A stretch of DNA of 32,931 bases from Candidatus Delongbacteria bacterium. Lineage in GTDB: Bacteria > UBA4055. The notes below the pieces were generated by a model. That model saw nothing but the letters and a program-made list of their open reading frames with translations, ran no database searches and was not told the origin of the DNA. Each line of letters begins with the position of its first letter. The stretch's first letter is position 1. The stretch lies in the NCBI GenBank assembly GCA_016937995.1, contig JAFGVM010000017.1, positions 1-32,931 of the forward strand, read 5' to 3'. The position numbers and the translations under genes are program-made. This document shows positions 17,390 through 25,008 of this stretch, piece after piece.

Positions 17390-18382
17390 TCAAATTGTAT
17401 TTTCCTTGGCTAATCCCAGAGGTTGTCCTTTGATATACAATATCTCTTTGTTCGTGATCATATTCCACAGAACAGAATTCACATCCTGTGGAGTAAGATG
17501 GGACAATGCACCCACAAATTTCGATATTTGAGATTCCTCTGAGTAATATCCGCTGAGAATATAAGGTAAATATGTTTTATATGTTTTCTCTTTGGATATC
17601 ATATCTGTTATTACGATCTTAACTTCATCCAGTGAGTTCAGCATAAGATCGGTGGACATTTTAACCTGTTCCCTGTCTATTTTTTTATCAAAGTCCAGAG
17701 AAGAAATTGTATTTGTGCATGTAAACAGGTCTGCAGGGATCTTATAAGAATAGAACATTCCGCTTTTCTTTCCAGCTTTTGAGTTTAAACTTCTAACGAA
17801 TTTTTGTATCAGGGCAACAGGGGCAATGTAGAATTTATTGTCCGGGAAAGTATTATTTTCTTTTTTATAATTCGCAAAGTCCTTTATTGCTACCCACACA
17901 GGAATATCAAGATCTTTCTCAATATTGTTCAATTCAAGTATCTCCTCTTTGTCCAAACTGAAGAACTTGAAATTTTCCTGATCATTAATTTCAACTTCGA
18001 ACATCTTTCTGCATTTCACATCAATGAATATTTTACCGATCGAGGGTATTTTGACCAAAAAATCCGGTCTTGAATTTCCGATGTTCAGATAAAATCCCTG
18101 TCTCTGTTCGCTGATCTGAAGAAAACTTCCGGTGTAAAGACTTTTGTACTGACGTCTTTCAAGTATTTTTTTCATTTCATTTTCAGCATGATATGAAGCC
18201 AGCTCTATTGTTTCGAAGAAATTCTTAAGCTTAACACCGGTAATCTTTTTCTTGTCTTTAATAAGATCATATTCAGAATTTTTAACCGGAATATATTCCA
18301 TTTCATCTCTGAATTTGCTTTTGTGGAATCCCTCGTAGATTTCCAGAAAATTTTCTTTTGAGTTTCTTGTGATCTCTGCCAT
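17390..18382 (-). CDS. unknown protein with a PD-(D/E)XK nuclease-like motif
   Basis: The 330-residue protein is not a family I can name. Residues 103-125 read NSRPDFLV...IFIDVKCR, which matches the PD-(D/E)XK core: Pro106-Asp107, then Asp121-Val-Lys123 on the next strand. A helix with several Glu (about 58-76, ELASYHAENEMKK) sits upstream where the fold places its first acidic residue. The rest is mixed alpha/beta without a second recognisable domain. The ATG has AGGAG about 9 bases upstream. It sits 19 bases after gmhB and 13 before lptD, so it is probably co-transcribed with envelope genes, an odd place for a nuclease. Divergent non-nuclease use of the fold is possible. Confidence 0.65.
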   Translation of the reverse strand: MAEITRNSKENFLEIYEGFHKSKFRDEMEYIPVKNSEYDLIKDKKKITGVKLKNFFETIELASYHAENEMKKILERRQYKSLYTGSFLQISEQRQGFYLNIGNSRPDFLVKIPSIGKIFIDVKCRKMFEVEINDQENFKFFSLDKEEILELNNIEKDLDIPVWVAIKDFANYKKENNTFPDNKFYIAPVALIQKFVRSLNSKAGKKSGMFYSYKIPADLFTCTNTISSLDFDKKIDREQVKMSTDLMLNSLDEVKIVITDMISKEKTYKTYLPYILSGYYSEESQISKFVGALSHLTPQDVNSVLWNMITNKEILYIKGQPLGLAKENTI

Positions 18383-18401
18383 GATGATTTTACTCCTTAC
18401 T

Positions 18402-18953
18402 TTATTTTATTATCTTTTTTAGTTCTGAAAAGTCCTGGATATAGTGGTCGTAGTCTTTACAGGTTTTTACAGTTTCCTTCCCGTAACCGGAACTGACAAG
18501 TATCGTTGTTAGTCCCATTTTCCGTCCCAATTCCATATCCGCAGGCTTATCACCAATAAAGTAAGAATCTGACAAGGTCAAATAGTGAACTTTTGCTGCT
18601 TTTTTTAAAAAAAATGTTTTCGGTTTTCTGCATTCACAATCAATTGCATACTTTTTGACTACACCGTCCCTGTGATGAGGACAATAGTAAAATTCTGTGA
18701 AATGAAAACCGTATTTTTCAGCTTCATGTTGTATATGTTCGTGTAATTTCTTTAGATCTTCCTCAGTGTAGTATCCCCGGGCAATTCCCGATTGATTTGT
18801 CACTACGATAAGTTTATATCCTTTATCAAAAAAAAATTTTAATGCTTCAGGAACATTTTTCTCAAATTGAAAATCTTCAATCTTGTACAAATAGTCAGTA
18901 TCGACATTGATCGTACCATCTCTATCGAGAAAAAGTGCTTTATCCTTCATCAT
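18402..18953 (-). CDS. gmhB: D-glycero-D-manno-heptose 1,7-bisphosphate 7-phosphatase (HAD family)
   Basis: GmhB removes the 7-phosphate in ADP-heptose synthesis for the LPS inner core. The HAD nucleophile motif is FLDRDGTI (Asp10, Asp12). The family's substrate segment is TNQSGIARGYYTEEDL, the zinc loop is CPHH...CECRKPK, and motif IV is FIGDKPADMELG. At 183 residues the length is normal. Two ATG codons are adjacent and the second may be used. It lies between nadE (42 bases) and the PD-(D/E)XK-like gene (19 bases). A related histidinol-phosphatase role is the main alternative, but the zinc loop and the LptD neighbour favour GmhB. Confidence 0.88.
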   Translation of the reverse strand: MMKDKALFLDRDGTINVDTDYLYKIEDFQFEKNVPEALKFFFDKGYKLIVVTNQSGIARGYYTEEDLKKLHEHIQHEAEKYGFHFTEFYYCPHHRDGVVKKYAIDCECRKPKTFFLKKAAKVHYLTLSDSYFIGDKPADMELGRKMGLTTILVSSGYGKETVKTCKDYDHYIQDFSELKKIIK

Positions 18954-18995
18954 TTACCGTTTATCATGCAAAAATAATTTTATATTAATATCAGA

Positions 18996-19763
18996 CTATT
19001 TATATTCGTACTTATAAGGTACTTCACCTTTGAATTTGTTTGTTTCAACTCTTAGCAATACTTCGTTTATATCATCCATATCGTAACCGAGATTGGTTGT
19101 TTTTATCTTGCTGTTCTTTTCATCAAATATCGAGAACATTATTTCATCGGCTTGTTTGTAAGAAAATCCCAGATCATTTTCATCTGTCTGTCCTTCAAAT
19201 AGATCTGCTGAAGGGGTCTTTTCAATAATTTCACCCGGAACTCCCAAATGTTCTGCCAGCAATCTGATCTGAGATTTATAAAAACCGGCTATAGGATTAA
19301 TTATAGATGCAAGATCTCCATGCAGAGTTCCGTAACCAAGAAGAAGTTCACTTTTATTACTTGTTCCCAGAACTACAGCGTTATTCTCAGCTGCGATATC
19401 AAAGAGTATCGTCATTCGTATTCTTGCCATTATATTTCCAAATCTGGTGGGATCTCCGACTTCCAGTTTTTTCCCGAACGATTTTGCTATATCGGTAATA
19501 TCTATCTCTCTTGATTCAACTCCCAGCAGTTTAATGACCCTATCAGCATCAATTATAGAGGAGCGGCTGCTAGTTTTGTATGGTAATTTGACACATATCA
19601 CATCTTTTGGAGCTAAAGCTCTTACTGCCAGATATGCAACAACTGCAGAATCAAGACCTCCTGACAATCCTACAACAACTTTTAACTGTTTTGTTTTCGT
19701 AAAAGTTTTCTTTAGCCATGTAGTTATTTTGGGTATCTCTTTTTTAGGGGATATGCTTAACAT
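18996..19763 (-). CDS. nadE: NAD synthetase, ammonia-dependent type
   Basis: NadE makes NAD from deamido-NAD, ATP and ammonia in the last step of NAD synthesis. The ATP-binding P-loop SGGLDS lies at residues 34-39. Further signatures are VLGTSNKSELLLGYGTLHGD, INPIAGFYKSQIR and KTPSADLFEGQTDENDLGFSY. At 255 residues it is the short form without the N-terminal glutaminase (nitrilase) domain, so it uses free ammonia. GGAGG before the ATG fixes the start. It is the first gene of the run toward lptD. Confidence 0.94.
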   Translation of the reverse strand: MLSISPKKEIPKITTWLKKTFTKTKQLKVVVGLSGGLDSAVVAYLAVRALAPKDVICVKLPYKTSSRSSIIDADRVIKLLGVESREIDITDIAKSFGKKLEVGDPTRFGNIMARIRMTILFDIAAENNAVVLGTSNKSELLLGYGTLHGDLASIINPIAGFYKSQIRLLAEHLGVPGEIIEKTPSADLFEGQTDENDLGFSYKQADEIMFSIFDEKNSKIKTTNLGYDMDDINEVLLRVETNKFKGEVPYKYEYK

Positions 19764-19867
19764 GATTATTCCTCCAGTGTTACCGGTTTATGTGTATACA
19801 TTAATTTACTTGACCATATATGTATTGTAAAATACTATAAATAGCTTGAAAATAAAATTCTTTTTTT

Positions 19868-19901
19868 CAAAAATAAAAAGGGCACGCAATCTTGCATACC
19901 C
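19868..19901 (-). terminator. intrinsic terminator after the basic secreted protein gene
   Basis: On the minus strand GGGTATGCAA and TTGCGTGCCC form a stem with G-T pairs and a tight loop (19880-19901), followed by a T-rich run (A on the plus strand, 19868-19879). It lies about 50 bases after the stop at 19951. Confidence 0.7.
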
Positions 19902-19950
19902 CGGTCGATCAATTTTGTGGTACGGAACGCATGAATTTGTTCCATATTTT

Positions 19951-20481
19951 TTATTTTTTCGCTTTTCCTTTACCCTGATTCGACTTTTTTATTTCACTTT
20001 TTTGAGGTTTTACTTCAGATTTATTTTCTATTTCTTTCTTTTCCTGCTTCTTTTCTTTTCTGTGCTTTCTCTCTTTAATTCTGTTCTTCATTCCCTTAAA
20101 TTCTTTTGAACCGGGTTTTACACCCATTTTTTTTGCTATAAATCCCCAGCCGTTCCAACCGTTTTCTTTATACTGCAAGAGAACATCTCTCATTGGTTTA
20201 CCTGAAGCTTTTGAAACTTCCAGTGCCATATATACATCTGCAGGTTGCATTCTATAATCAACTTTCAACATTTCTAGTTTCTTTTCTGTAACATCATAGT
20301 TTGTGATCATTTCCCGGTTAAAATTTTTAATATTCAGTTTCGCTTCAACATTGAATTCTGATAATGAAACATCCAGTTCTTTATCTCCGGTCTTGGCACT
20401 GAATTCAATTTTAGTTGCATTAGGTACTGCAAAAGCGATTGTCATGCTTAATGCAAGAATAAGCATCATTAGTTTTTTCAT
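19951..20481 (-). CDS. secreted protein with a strongly basic C-terminal tail
   Basis: The 176-residue protein has a signal peptide (about residues 1-18, ending AFA-VP). A helical middle contains KASGKPMRDVLLQYKENGWN and GWGFIAKKMGVKPGSKEF. The last 50 residues are almost only Lys, Glu, Arg and Gln. I do not recognise a named family; the GWG.IAK..GVKPGS pattern is distinctive enough for a search. The ATG has GGGAG upstream. It stands alone between the nadE run and the DUF3795 gene, with palindromic repeats upstream. The basic tail could bind nucleic acid or the acidic cell surface, which is speculation. Confidence 0.7.
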   Translation of the reverse strand: MKKLMMLILALSMTIAFAVPNATKIEFSAKTGDKELDVSLSEFNVEAKLNIKNFNREMITNYDVTEKKLEMLKVDYRMQPADVYMALEVSKASGKPMRDVLLQYKENGWNGWGFIAKKMGVKPGSKEFKGMKNRIKERKHRKEKKQEKKEIENKSEVKPQKSEIKKSNQGKGKAKK

Positions 20482-20548
20482 TTCTTTTCTCCCAGGTTGT
20501 TAATTTCTACTCCTTTTTGCAAGGGGTTAAAACCGCCTTGTTACAGTC

Positions 20549-20574
20549 GTCACCCTGAATTAATTTCAGGGTCT
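20549..20574 (+). repeat. 26-base palindromic intergenic repeat
   Basis: ACCCTGAA and TTCAGGGT pair perfectly over 8 bp, with the GTC start and CT end of the family. It matches the inverted copy at 14655-14680 almost base for base. Confidence 0.75.
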
Positions 20575-20593
20575 CAGGATCTTTGCTTATACG

Positions 20594-20616
20594 GGAACAG
20601 TTTGAAACAGTTCCCT
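20594..20616. repeat. GGGAAC/GTTCCC palindromic repeat
   Basis: A 23-base unit with outer arms GGGAAC/GTTCCC and inner GTTT/AAAC, broken by one mismatch. It lies between the 26-base repeat and the end of the DUF3795 gene and just touches that gene's stop codon. Confidence 0.5.
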
Positions 20617-20956
20617 ACAAGCTATTTTTTACCTTATCTAATTGTTCTTTTGCTGTTGGAACATATTCAAAGAATTTTGACAAAATATCACATGGATAAA
20701 TATCACAATATGCACAGTTCGGCAAACCTTTCTCCATACTGCACTGCCTCATCTCGCATACATTACAATGACTGAAGACAACCTCACTTGAAAAACACCC
20801 CTGACAGTTAATATCTTCCGGTTTAATATCTGCACCATAATCCTCTGACCATTTCTGAGCAGTTTCTGCCCTGAGTTTATTGTCATCATTTTTCATCGCT
20901 AAATAAGCCGGGCATTCATGACAGCACAATCCGCAATGACCTATAATTTCTTCCAT
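20615..20956 (-). CDS. DUF3795 Cys-rich protein
   Basis: The 113-residue protein has 12 Cys residues: CGLCCHEC at the N-terminus (Cys8, 11, 12, 15), then Cys51, 54, 64, 67, 72, 81, 84 and 89 in CxxC-like pairs. This is the DUF3795 pattern, a family of unknown function widespread in anaerobes. The Cys spacing suggests binding of zinc or Fe-S clusters. GGAGG before the ATG supports the start. It is a single gene with its own promoter, and that promoter overlaps two perfect palindromes, so expression is probably under tight control. Confidence 0.85.
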   Translation of the reverse strand: MEEIIGHCGLCCHECPAYLAMKNDDNKLRAETAQKWSEDYGADIKPEDINCQGCFSSEVVFSHCNVCEMRQCSMEKGLPNCAYCDIYPCDILSKFFEYVPTAKEQLDKVKNSL

Positions 20957-20990
20957 ATTTCCTCCGTTTTAAAAATTTGTCATATAAGTT

Positions 20991-21019
20991 AAAGTATCAT
21001 ACTTTACACACTGTGTCAA
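20991..21019 (-). promoter_or_regulatory. DUF3795 gene promoter overlapped by two palindromic operators
   Basis: On the minus strand TTGACA (21014-21019), 17 bases, then TACTTT (20991-20996). A perfect 15-base palindrome, AAAGTAT-N-ATACTTT (20991-21005), covers the -10. A perfect 11-base palindrome, ACACA-N-TGTGT (21006-21016), abuts it and enters the -35. This is the usual geometry of repressor sites; the regulator is unknown. Confidence 0.7.
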
Positions 21020-21224
21020 TAGTAGAATAAAAGTTAATTTTGATTAATAATTCCAATCAAATAGTTTGATTTTACCTAATAATAGATTTACATTCCCGTC
21101 GAAATAATAACAACTTAAGACAATGCTTAGTTTAAATACTAAATAATATCATTTGTCATAAAATAAATAAGGTAAGTTGTTTAACTTTAATCATGAATTA
21201 GAATAAACAAATGAGGTAAAAATC

Positions 21225-22070
21225 ATGGCAGACGGATGCTCAACAGAAGGATGTTCTTCCTGTTCATCAGGAGAAACTCATTCACATAGTAAACCTTCAC
21301 AGGTAGAATATAAAAATTTGCTTCCTACGGCAAAAAATATCATTGGTATTGCAAGTGGCAAAGGTGGAGTTGGTAAATCTACTGTAGCAGCTAATGTTGC
21401 TGTAGCATTGACAAAACTTGGATATAAAGTAGGATTGCTTGACGCAGATGTTTTCGGACCATCAATATCAAAAATGTTCGGAACTAAAATAGGTGATGTA
21501 ACTGTTACAGATAAAAAAATGGATCCCGTTGAAATGCACGGTGTGAAAACCATGTCTATCGGAAATCTTGTAGATCCTGAAAGAGCTACAATTTGGAGAG
21601 GACCATTAGTTCATTCAGCTGTTACACAAATGATCTCAGATGTGAACTGGGGAGATATCGATTACTTTATTCTTGATCTTCCTCCGGGAACCGGAGATAT
21701 CCAGCTTTCTATAGTCCAGTCACTTAAAGTTGACTGGGTAGTTGCAGTCTCAACACCGCAGGAAATGTCACTTATCGATGTTAGAAAAGCTATTGACATG
21801 TTCCAGAAAGTAAATGTAAAAGTTCTTGGAATCGTTGAAAATATGTCATATTTTGTATGTGATAGTTGTGATAAAAAACATTACATTTTTGGTGACAGCG
21901 GAGCAAAAAAATATGCAGAACAAAAGAATTTTGAACTTCTCGGTCAGGTTCCTTTGATCGATAAGATCATGAATTCAGGTGAGGAGAGCGTACCTTATGC
22001 TGTTACAGATGAAGACCATGTTTACGAAAATATCGCAACAAATATGGTAAAAATTATGAACCCAAAGTAG
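21225..22070 (+). CDS. mrp: Mrp/NBP35 family Fe-S cluster carrier ATPase
   Basis: The protein is a P-loop ATPase of the Mrp/ApbC/NBP35 group that carries and transfers iron-sulfur clusters. The deviant Walker A is GKGGVGKS (residues 45-52), followed by DADVFGPS and DLPPGTGD. The cluster-binding CDSC pair is at Cys212/Cys215. The short N-terminus is Cys- and His-rich (Cys5, Cys10, Cys13, then HSHS) and may hold a second site as in NBP35. At 281 residues it is the compact form. GAGG precedes the ATG. The RapZ-like gene starts immediately after the stop codon, so the two are surely one transcript. Confidence 0.92.
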   Translation: MADGCSTEGCSSCSSGETHSHSKPSQVEYKNLLPTAKNIIGIASGKGGVGKSTVAANVAVALTKLGYKVGLLDADVFGPSISKMFGTKIGDVTVTDKKMDPVEMHGVKTMSIGNLVDPERATIWRGPLVHSAVTQMISDVNWGDIDYFILDLPPGTGDIQLSIVQSLKVDWVVAVSTPQEMSLIDVRKAIDMFQKVNVKVLGIVENMSYFVCDSCDKKHYIFGDSGAKKYAEQKNFELLGQVPLIDKIMNSGEESVPYAVTDEDHVYENIATNMVKIMNPK

Positions 22071-22490
22071 GTGATCAACTTGACAAAAGAAAAGCTGGAC
22101 AAAAGATCTCTTATGATCTCGGTATATTCTTTCGGATTTCAGAAGAACGGTATTCCTGCAAATGAACATGGAGATGGTGGAGGATTTGTTTTTGACTGCA
22201 GATTCCTTCTAAACCCTCACAACGATCCTAAATTAAGAGAGTTTACAGGCAAAGACCAGCCGATCATTGAATTTTTCAGTGATTATCATCCGATAGATAT
22301 ATTTATTGATGAGTGTTATCTGATGGTGGAAAGGTCTGCGATCTCATATATTGAATCAGGCTATACTAATCTTCAGGTTTCTTTCGGGTGTACAGGGGGA
22401 AGGCACAGATCAGTATATTGCGCTGAAAAAGTAACAAAAAAATTATCTTCGAAAGGTTTTCAGGTACAAATTTTCCATCAGGAGATATAA
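22071..22490 (+). CDS. stand-alone RapZ C-terminal domain-like protein
   Basis: The 139-residue protein matches only the C-terminal half of RapZ/YvcJ: FDCRFLLNPH near residues 41-50, then GCTGGRHRSV (106-115), the phosphate/ligand-binding loop of that domain. The N-terminal P-loop kinase half is absent, and the upstream frame is the complete mrp gene, so this is a genuine single-domain protein. In E. coli the C-terminal domain binds glucosamine-6-phosphate pathway signals and RNA; the role here is unknown. The GTG start abuts the mrp stop; a TTG at 22080, with AGGTG upstream, or the ATG at 22113 are alternatives. A strong terminator follows. Confidence 0.8.
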   Translation: MINLTKEKLDKRSLMISVYSFGFQKNGIPANEHGDGGGFVFDCRFLLNPHNDPKLREFTGKDQPIIEFFSDYHPIDIFIDECYLMVERSAISYIESGYTNLQVSFGCTGGRHRSVYCAEKVTKKLSSKGFQVQIFHQEI

Positions 22491-22584
22491 TTAATTATTT
22501 TTGAACTTTTATAAAATTGCAGGAGTTAAAGAGTTGTAATTAACATTACGTTCATTAACTTCCTCCTCAAGAAAATGAAAATAT

Positions 22585-22617
22585 AAAAGCCCCGCAGTAA
22601 GGGGCTTTTTTATTTTT
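22585..22617 (+). terminator. intrinsic terminator after mrp and the RapZ-like gene, probably bidirectional
   Basis: AAAGCCCC (22586-22593) and GGGGCTTT (22601-22608) form an 8-bp stem, followed by TTTATTTTT. The stop codon of the convergent lipoprotein gene lies in the T run, and the A-rich side may also serve that gene. Confidence 0.9.
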
Positions 22618-23692
22618 GACCGGAAATTGTCTGGATCGAACGCCCGTCAGTTAATATCCTGATAGAACCATTGATATCTGTTCTTAAAATCGAACCTGAA
22701 TTAGCCTTCAACCTACCCAGAACTTCATCTGTCGGATGATCCCATGGATTTCCCTCTCCCACACTTATCACAGATAATTTCGGTCTGACATATTCTAAAA
22801 AATCTTCTGAAGAACTTGAACTGCTACCGTGATGAGGGACTTTTAGTATATCGTAATTTTGGAAGGACTGGAAATAACTCTGCTGTAACAAATATTCCTC
22901 TGTCTCAACTTCAATATCAGATGTGAACAGCATTTCAAGATCTTTGTATACCAGCTTCATCGTTATCGACCTATTATTTTCCTCTGTTTCAACAGAATCC
23001 AGTATGTCCGTTGGAAGATCTCCATAATGCAACATGATCCCAAAAACATCATCTGAGAAAAATAAAGTATCATTGACTGCGGGAAGATCGGTCGAATTAT
23101 TTGTAAAATAATCATCGCAAGTAATAGTTCCGTCATTGACCACATCGTTCAACCCTCCGTAATGGTCTGCATCATCATGTGTCTGGAGAATATATTTTAG
23201 ATCAGCAATTCCTTCGTCTTTCAAATAATTTAATAATGTCGGTTCTCCACCATCCTGCCAGTCATAGAATCCCATAGTTCCAAAACCTCCATCCATTACC
23301 GAAGGTCTCTCATTCAAAGGTGAAATAATAAATGAATCACCCTGACTTACATCCAGAACTGTAATTTCGATCAGATCATTGTGGATCTCGTTCAAATAGA
23401 CAGATCTGCTGAAGATCGTATCATTCTCAAAGATCAGTGACATCTGATATGTACCTGAAATATCTATATTAAAAAAGGTAATGGTATTATCTTCATTGCA
23501 GGGAAAAGCTGAATACAGGAAGTTGTCATTTTCCAGTATCACATGATCGAACTGATAACCACCAGGTTCGAATTCATAAACACCGTTGGCCAATGCCAGT
23601 TCCGGTTCCCGTTCAAGAAATAATCTGTCTTCACATGAGATAAAAATTAAAATTAACAAAACAAATGAAATATTCAACAGTCTTGTGACCAT
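22610..23692 (-). CDS. lipoprotein with a ComEC-like MBL-fold hydrolase domain
   Basis: The 360-residue protein has a lipobox, IFISC (Cys20), so it is membrane-anchored outside the cytoplasm. Residues 25-110 form a beta-rich N-terminal region. An MBL domain of the ComEC/Rec2 C-terminal type follows, with LDVSQGDS, the metal motif THDDADHYGG, the SDIE strand, VPHHGS and a late ISVGEGNPWDHP. In ComEC this domain is thought to degrade one DNA strand during uptake; here it has no channel domain. The start codon lies two bases after the stop of the YihY gene, so the pair is translationally coupled. A secreted nuclease or phosphodiesterase is possible but unproven. Confidence 0.83.
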   Translation of the reverse strand: MVTRLLNISFVLLILIFISCEDRLFLEREPELALANGVYEFEPGGYQFDHVILENDNFLYSAFPCNEDNTITFFNIDISGTYQMSLIFENDTIFSRSVYLNEIHNDLIEITVLDVSQGDSFIISPLNERPSVMDGGFGTMGFYDWQDGGEPTLLNYLKDEGIADLKYILQTHDDADHYGGLNDVVNDGTITCDDYFTNNSTDLPAVNDTLFFSDDVFGIMLHYGDLPTDILDSVETEENNRSITMKLVYKDLEMLFTSDIEVETEEYLLQQSYFQSFQNYDILKVPHHGSSSSSSEDFLEYVRPKLSVISVGEGNPWDHPTDEVLGRLKANSGSILRTDINGSIRILTDGRSIQTISGQK

Positions 23693-23694
23693 TT

Positions 23695-25008
23695 TTATTT
23701 ATCCAGAAAGCTGCTTAACATAGAATCTTTACCGGCTATGATCTCATTTTCCTGGTTCAGGACCCTGTTCAATTCAGGAAACTGTTTTTCACTACCATAA
23801 ATTTTTGTTTCTAAATACATCTTATCCACTGCTTTTAAGACTCTTTCTACTGTAAGCTTTTCAACAGGTATATTCAATGTATAAGCATCATGTTTTTTTG
23901 CGATCTCGATTATTATTCCGCTTTGCTCGAGTTTTGCAATACACTGATTAACATCTTTCAACGGTATATCAAGTTCTGAACTGATCTCCATCAAACTTGA
24001 CCTTTCATTACCATCGATAAAATCTTTAAGTATTTTTAATGTTATCATCATAGCTATTTTGATCTTATCTACCCTGTTTGTTTCCACATTTATTTCCATG
24101 TGCTTTAAGTTGTGGATGTTCTGTCTTACAAAAGTGATCTGAACACTGAGAAGAACTATTATCCATGAAAAATATATCCAAAGCATGAAGAACGGTAAAA
24201 CCGCAACAGAACCGTAGATCACGTTATAGCTGACCGCCATTCTTGTATAGTGAATGAATATCGCTTTAAGGATCGTGTAGAGGATCGCCCCGATAAACGC
24301 ACCAACTGCAGCATGTTTAACCTTGACTTTAGTATTAGGCATTATTATCAGCAGGAACATGAACATCAGCATTATCAGAAAGAACGGTAACATCTGAAAT
24401 ATTATGAAGGTTGAAAAACCTCCCCATACATTATCACCCGCCTGAATAATGAATTCAAGTCTACCCGCAAGCCAGATCGATACAATCAGAAGAACAGGAG
24501 TAATGAACACGATCGATAAATATGTCTTCAATTGCTCTAACGGCTGTCTGTCCTTGTTCATCTGCCAGACCATATTGAACGATCTTTCTATTGATGACAG
24601 AATTGAATACACTGCCACTAGTAAAAACACAGCACCAATACTTCCCAAAGCATCCACTGTTGCTGAACCCAGAAATGAATCGATGTATTCTGAGATAGTA
24701 TCTCCGGCACCTGATGCTAAAAAGTCATAGATCATCGGCTTGATCTTCGTTTCTACCATCTTTCCGCCGAAAGCTTTGAAGAACATGAATAATATCGCTA
24801 AAACAGGTATAAGTGATAAAAGGGTGGTAAATGCAAGGGCAGAGGCTCTGCTGAAAAGATTGTTCCTCTGCAGAAGTTTAACTTCAAGAACAAGCATCTG
24901 TAACTCTTTCATAAAAAATCGTTTAGCTCCGCTAAAACTCTCCTCAATATCAGTGAACCAAAGATCATGAGTTAAAAATTTGTGTGCTTTCTTAATGAAT
25001 TTAGTCAA
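23695..25008 (-). CDS. YihY/BrkB family inner-membrane protein with a C-terminal winged helix
   Basis: The 437-residue protein has the YihY/BrkB family pattern: the FSRASALAFTTLLSLIPVLAILF opening helix, five to six membrane segments up to about residue 280, and the family motif near YNVIYGSVAVLPFFMLWIYFSWIIVLL. The old name RNase BN is wrong for this family. A soluble tail (about 310-437) looks like a winged helix (LMEISSELDIPLKDVNQCIAKLEQSGII), suggesting ligand- or DNA-linked control. Translation starts at TTG with GAAGG upstream; no good ATG is near. It is co-transcribed with the ComEC-like lipoprotein gene downstream. Confidence 0.88.
   Translation of the reverse strand: MTKFIKKAHKFLTHDLWFTDIEESFSGAKRFFMKELQMLVLEVKLLQRNNLFSRASALAFTTLLSLIPVLAILFMFFKAFGGKMVETKIKPMIYDFLASGAGDTISEYIDSFLGSATVDALGSIGAVFLLVAVYSILSSIERSFNMVWQMNKDRQPLEQLKTYLSIVFITPVLLIVSIWLAGRLEFIIQAGDNVWGGFSTFIIFQMLPFFLIMLMFMFLLIIMPNTKVKVKHAAVGAFIGAILYTILKAIFIHYTRMAVSYNVIYGSVAVLPFFMLWIYFSWIIVLLSVQITFVRQNIHNLKHMEINVETNRVDKIKIAMMITLKILKDFIDGNERSSLMEISSELDIPLKDVNQCIAKLEQSGIIIEIAKKHDAYTLNIPVEKLTVERVLKAVDKMYLETKIYGSEKQFPELNRVLNQENEIIAGKDSMLSSFLDK

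Noticed and set aside
19447-19830. Plus-strand open frame of 127 codons opposite nadE
   Set aside because: It is antisense to a clear NAD synthetase and shows no conserved pattern.
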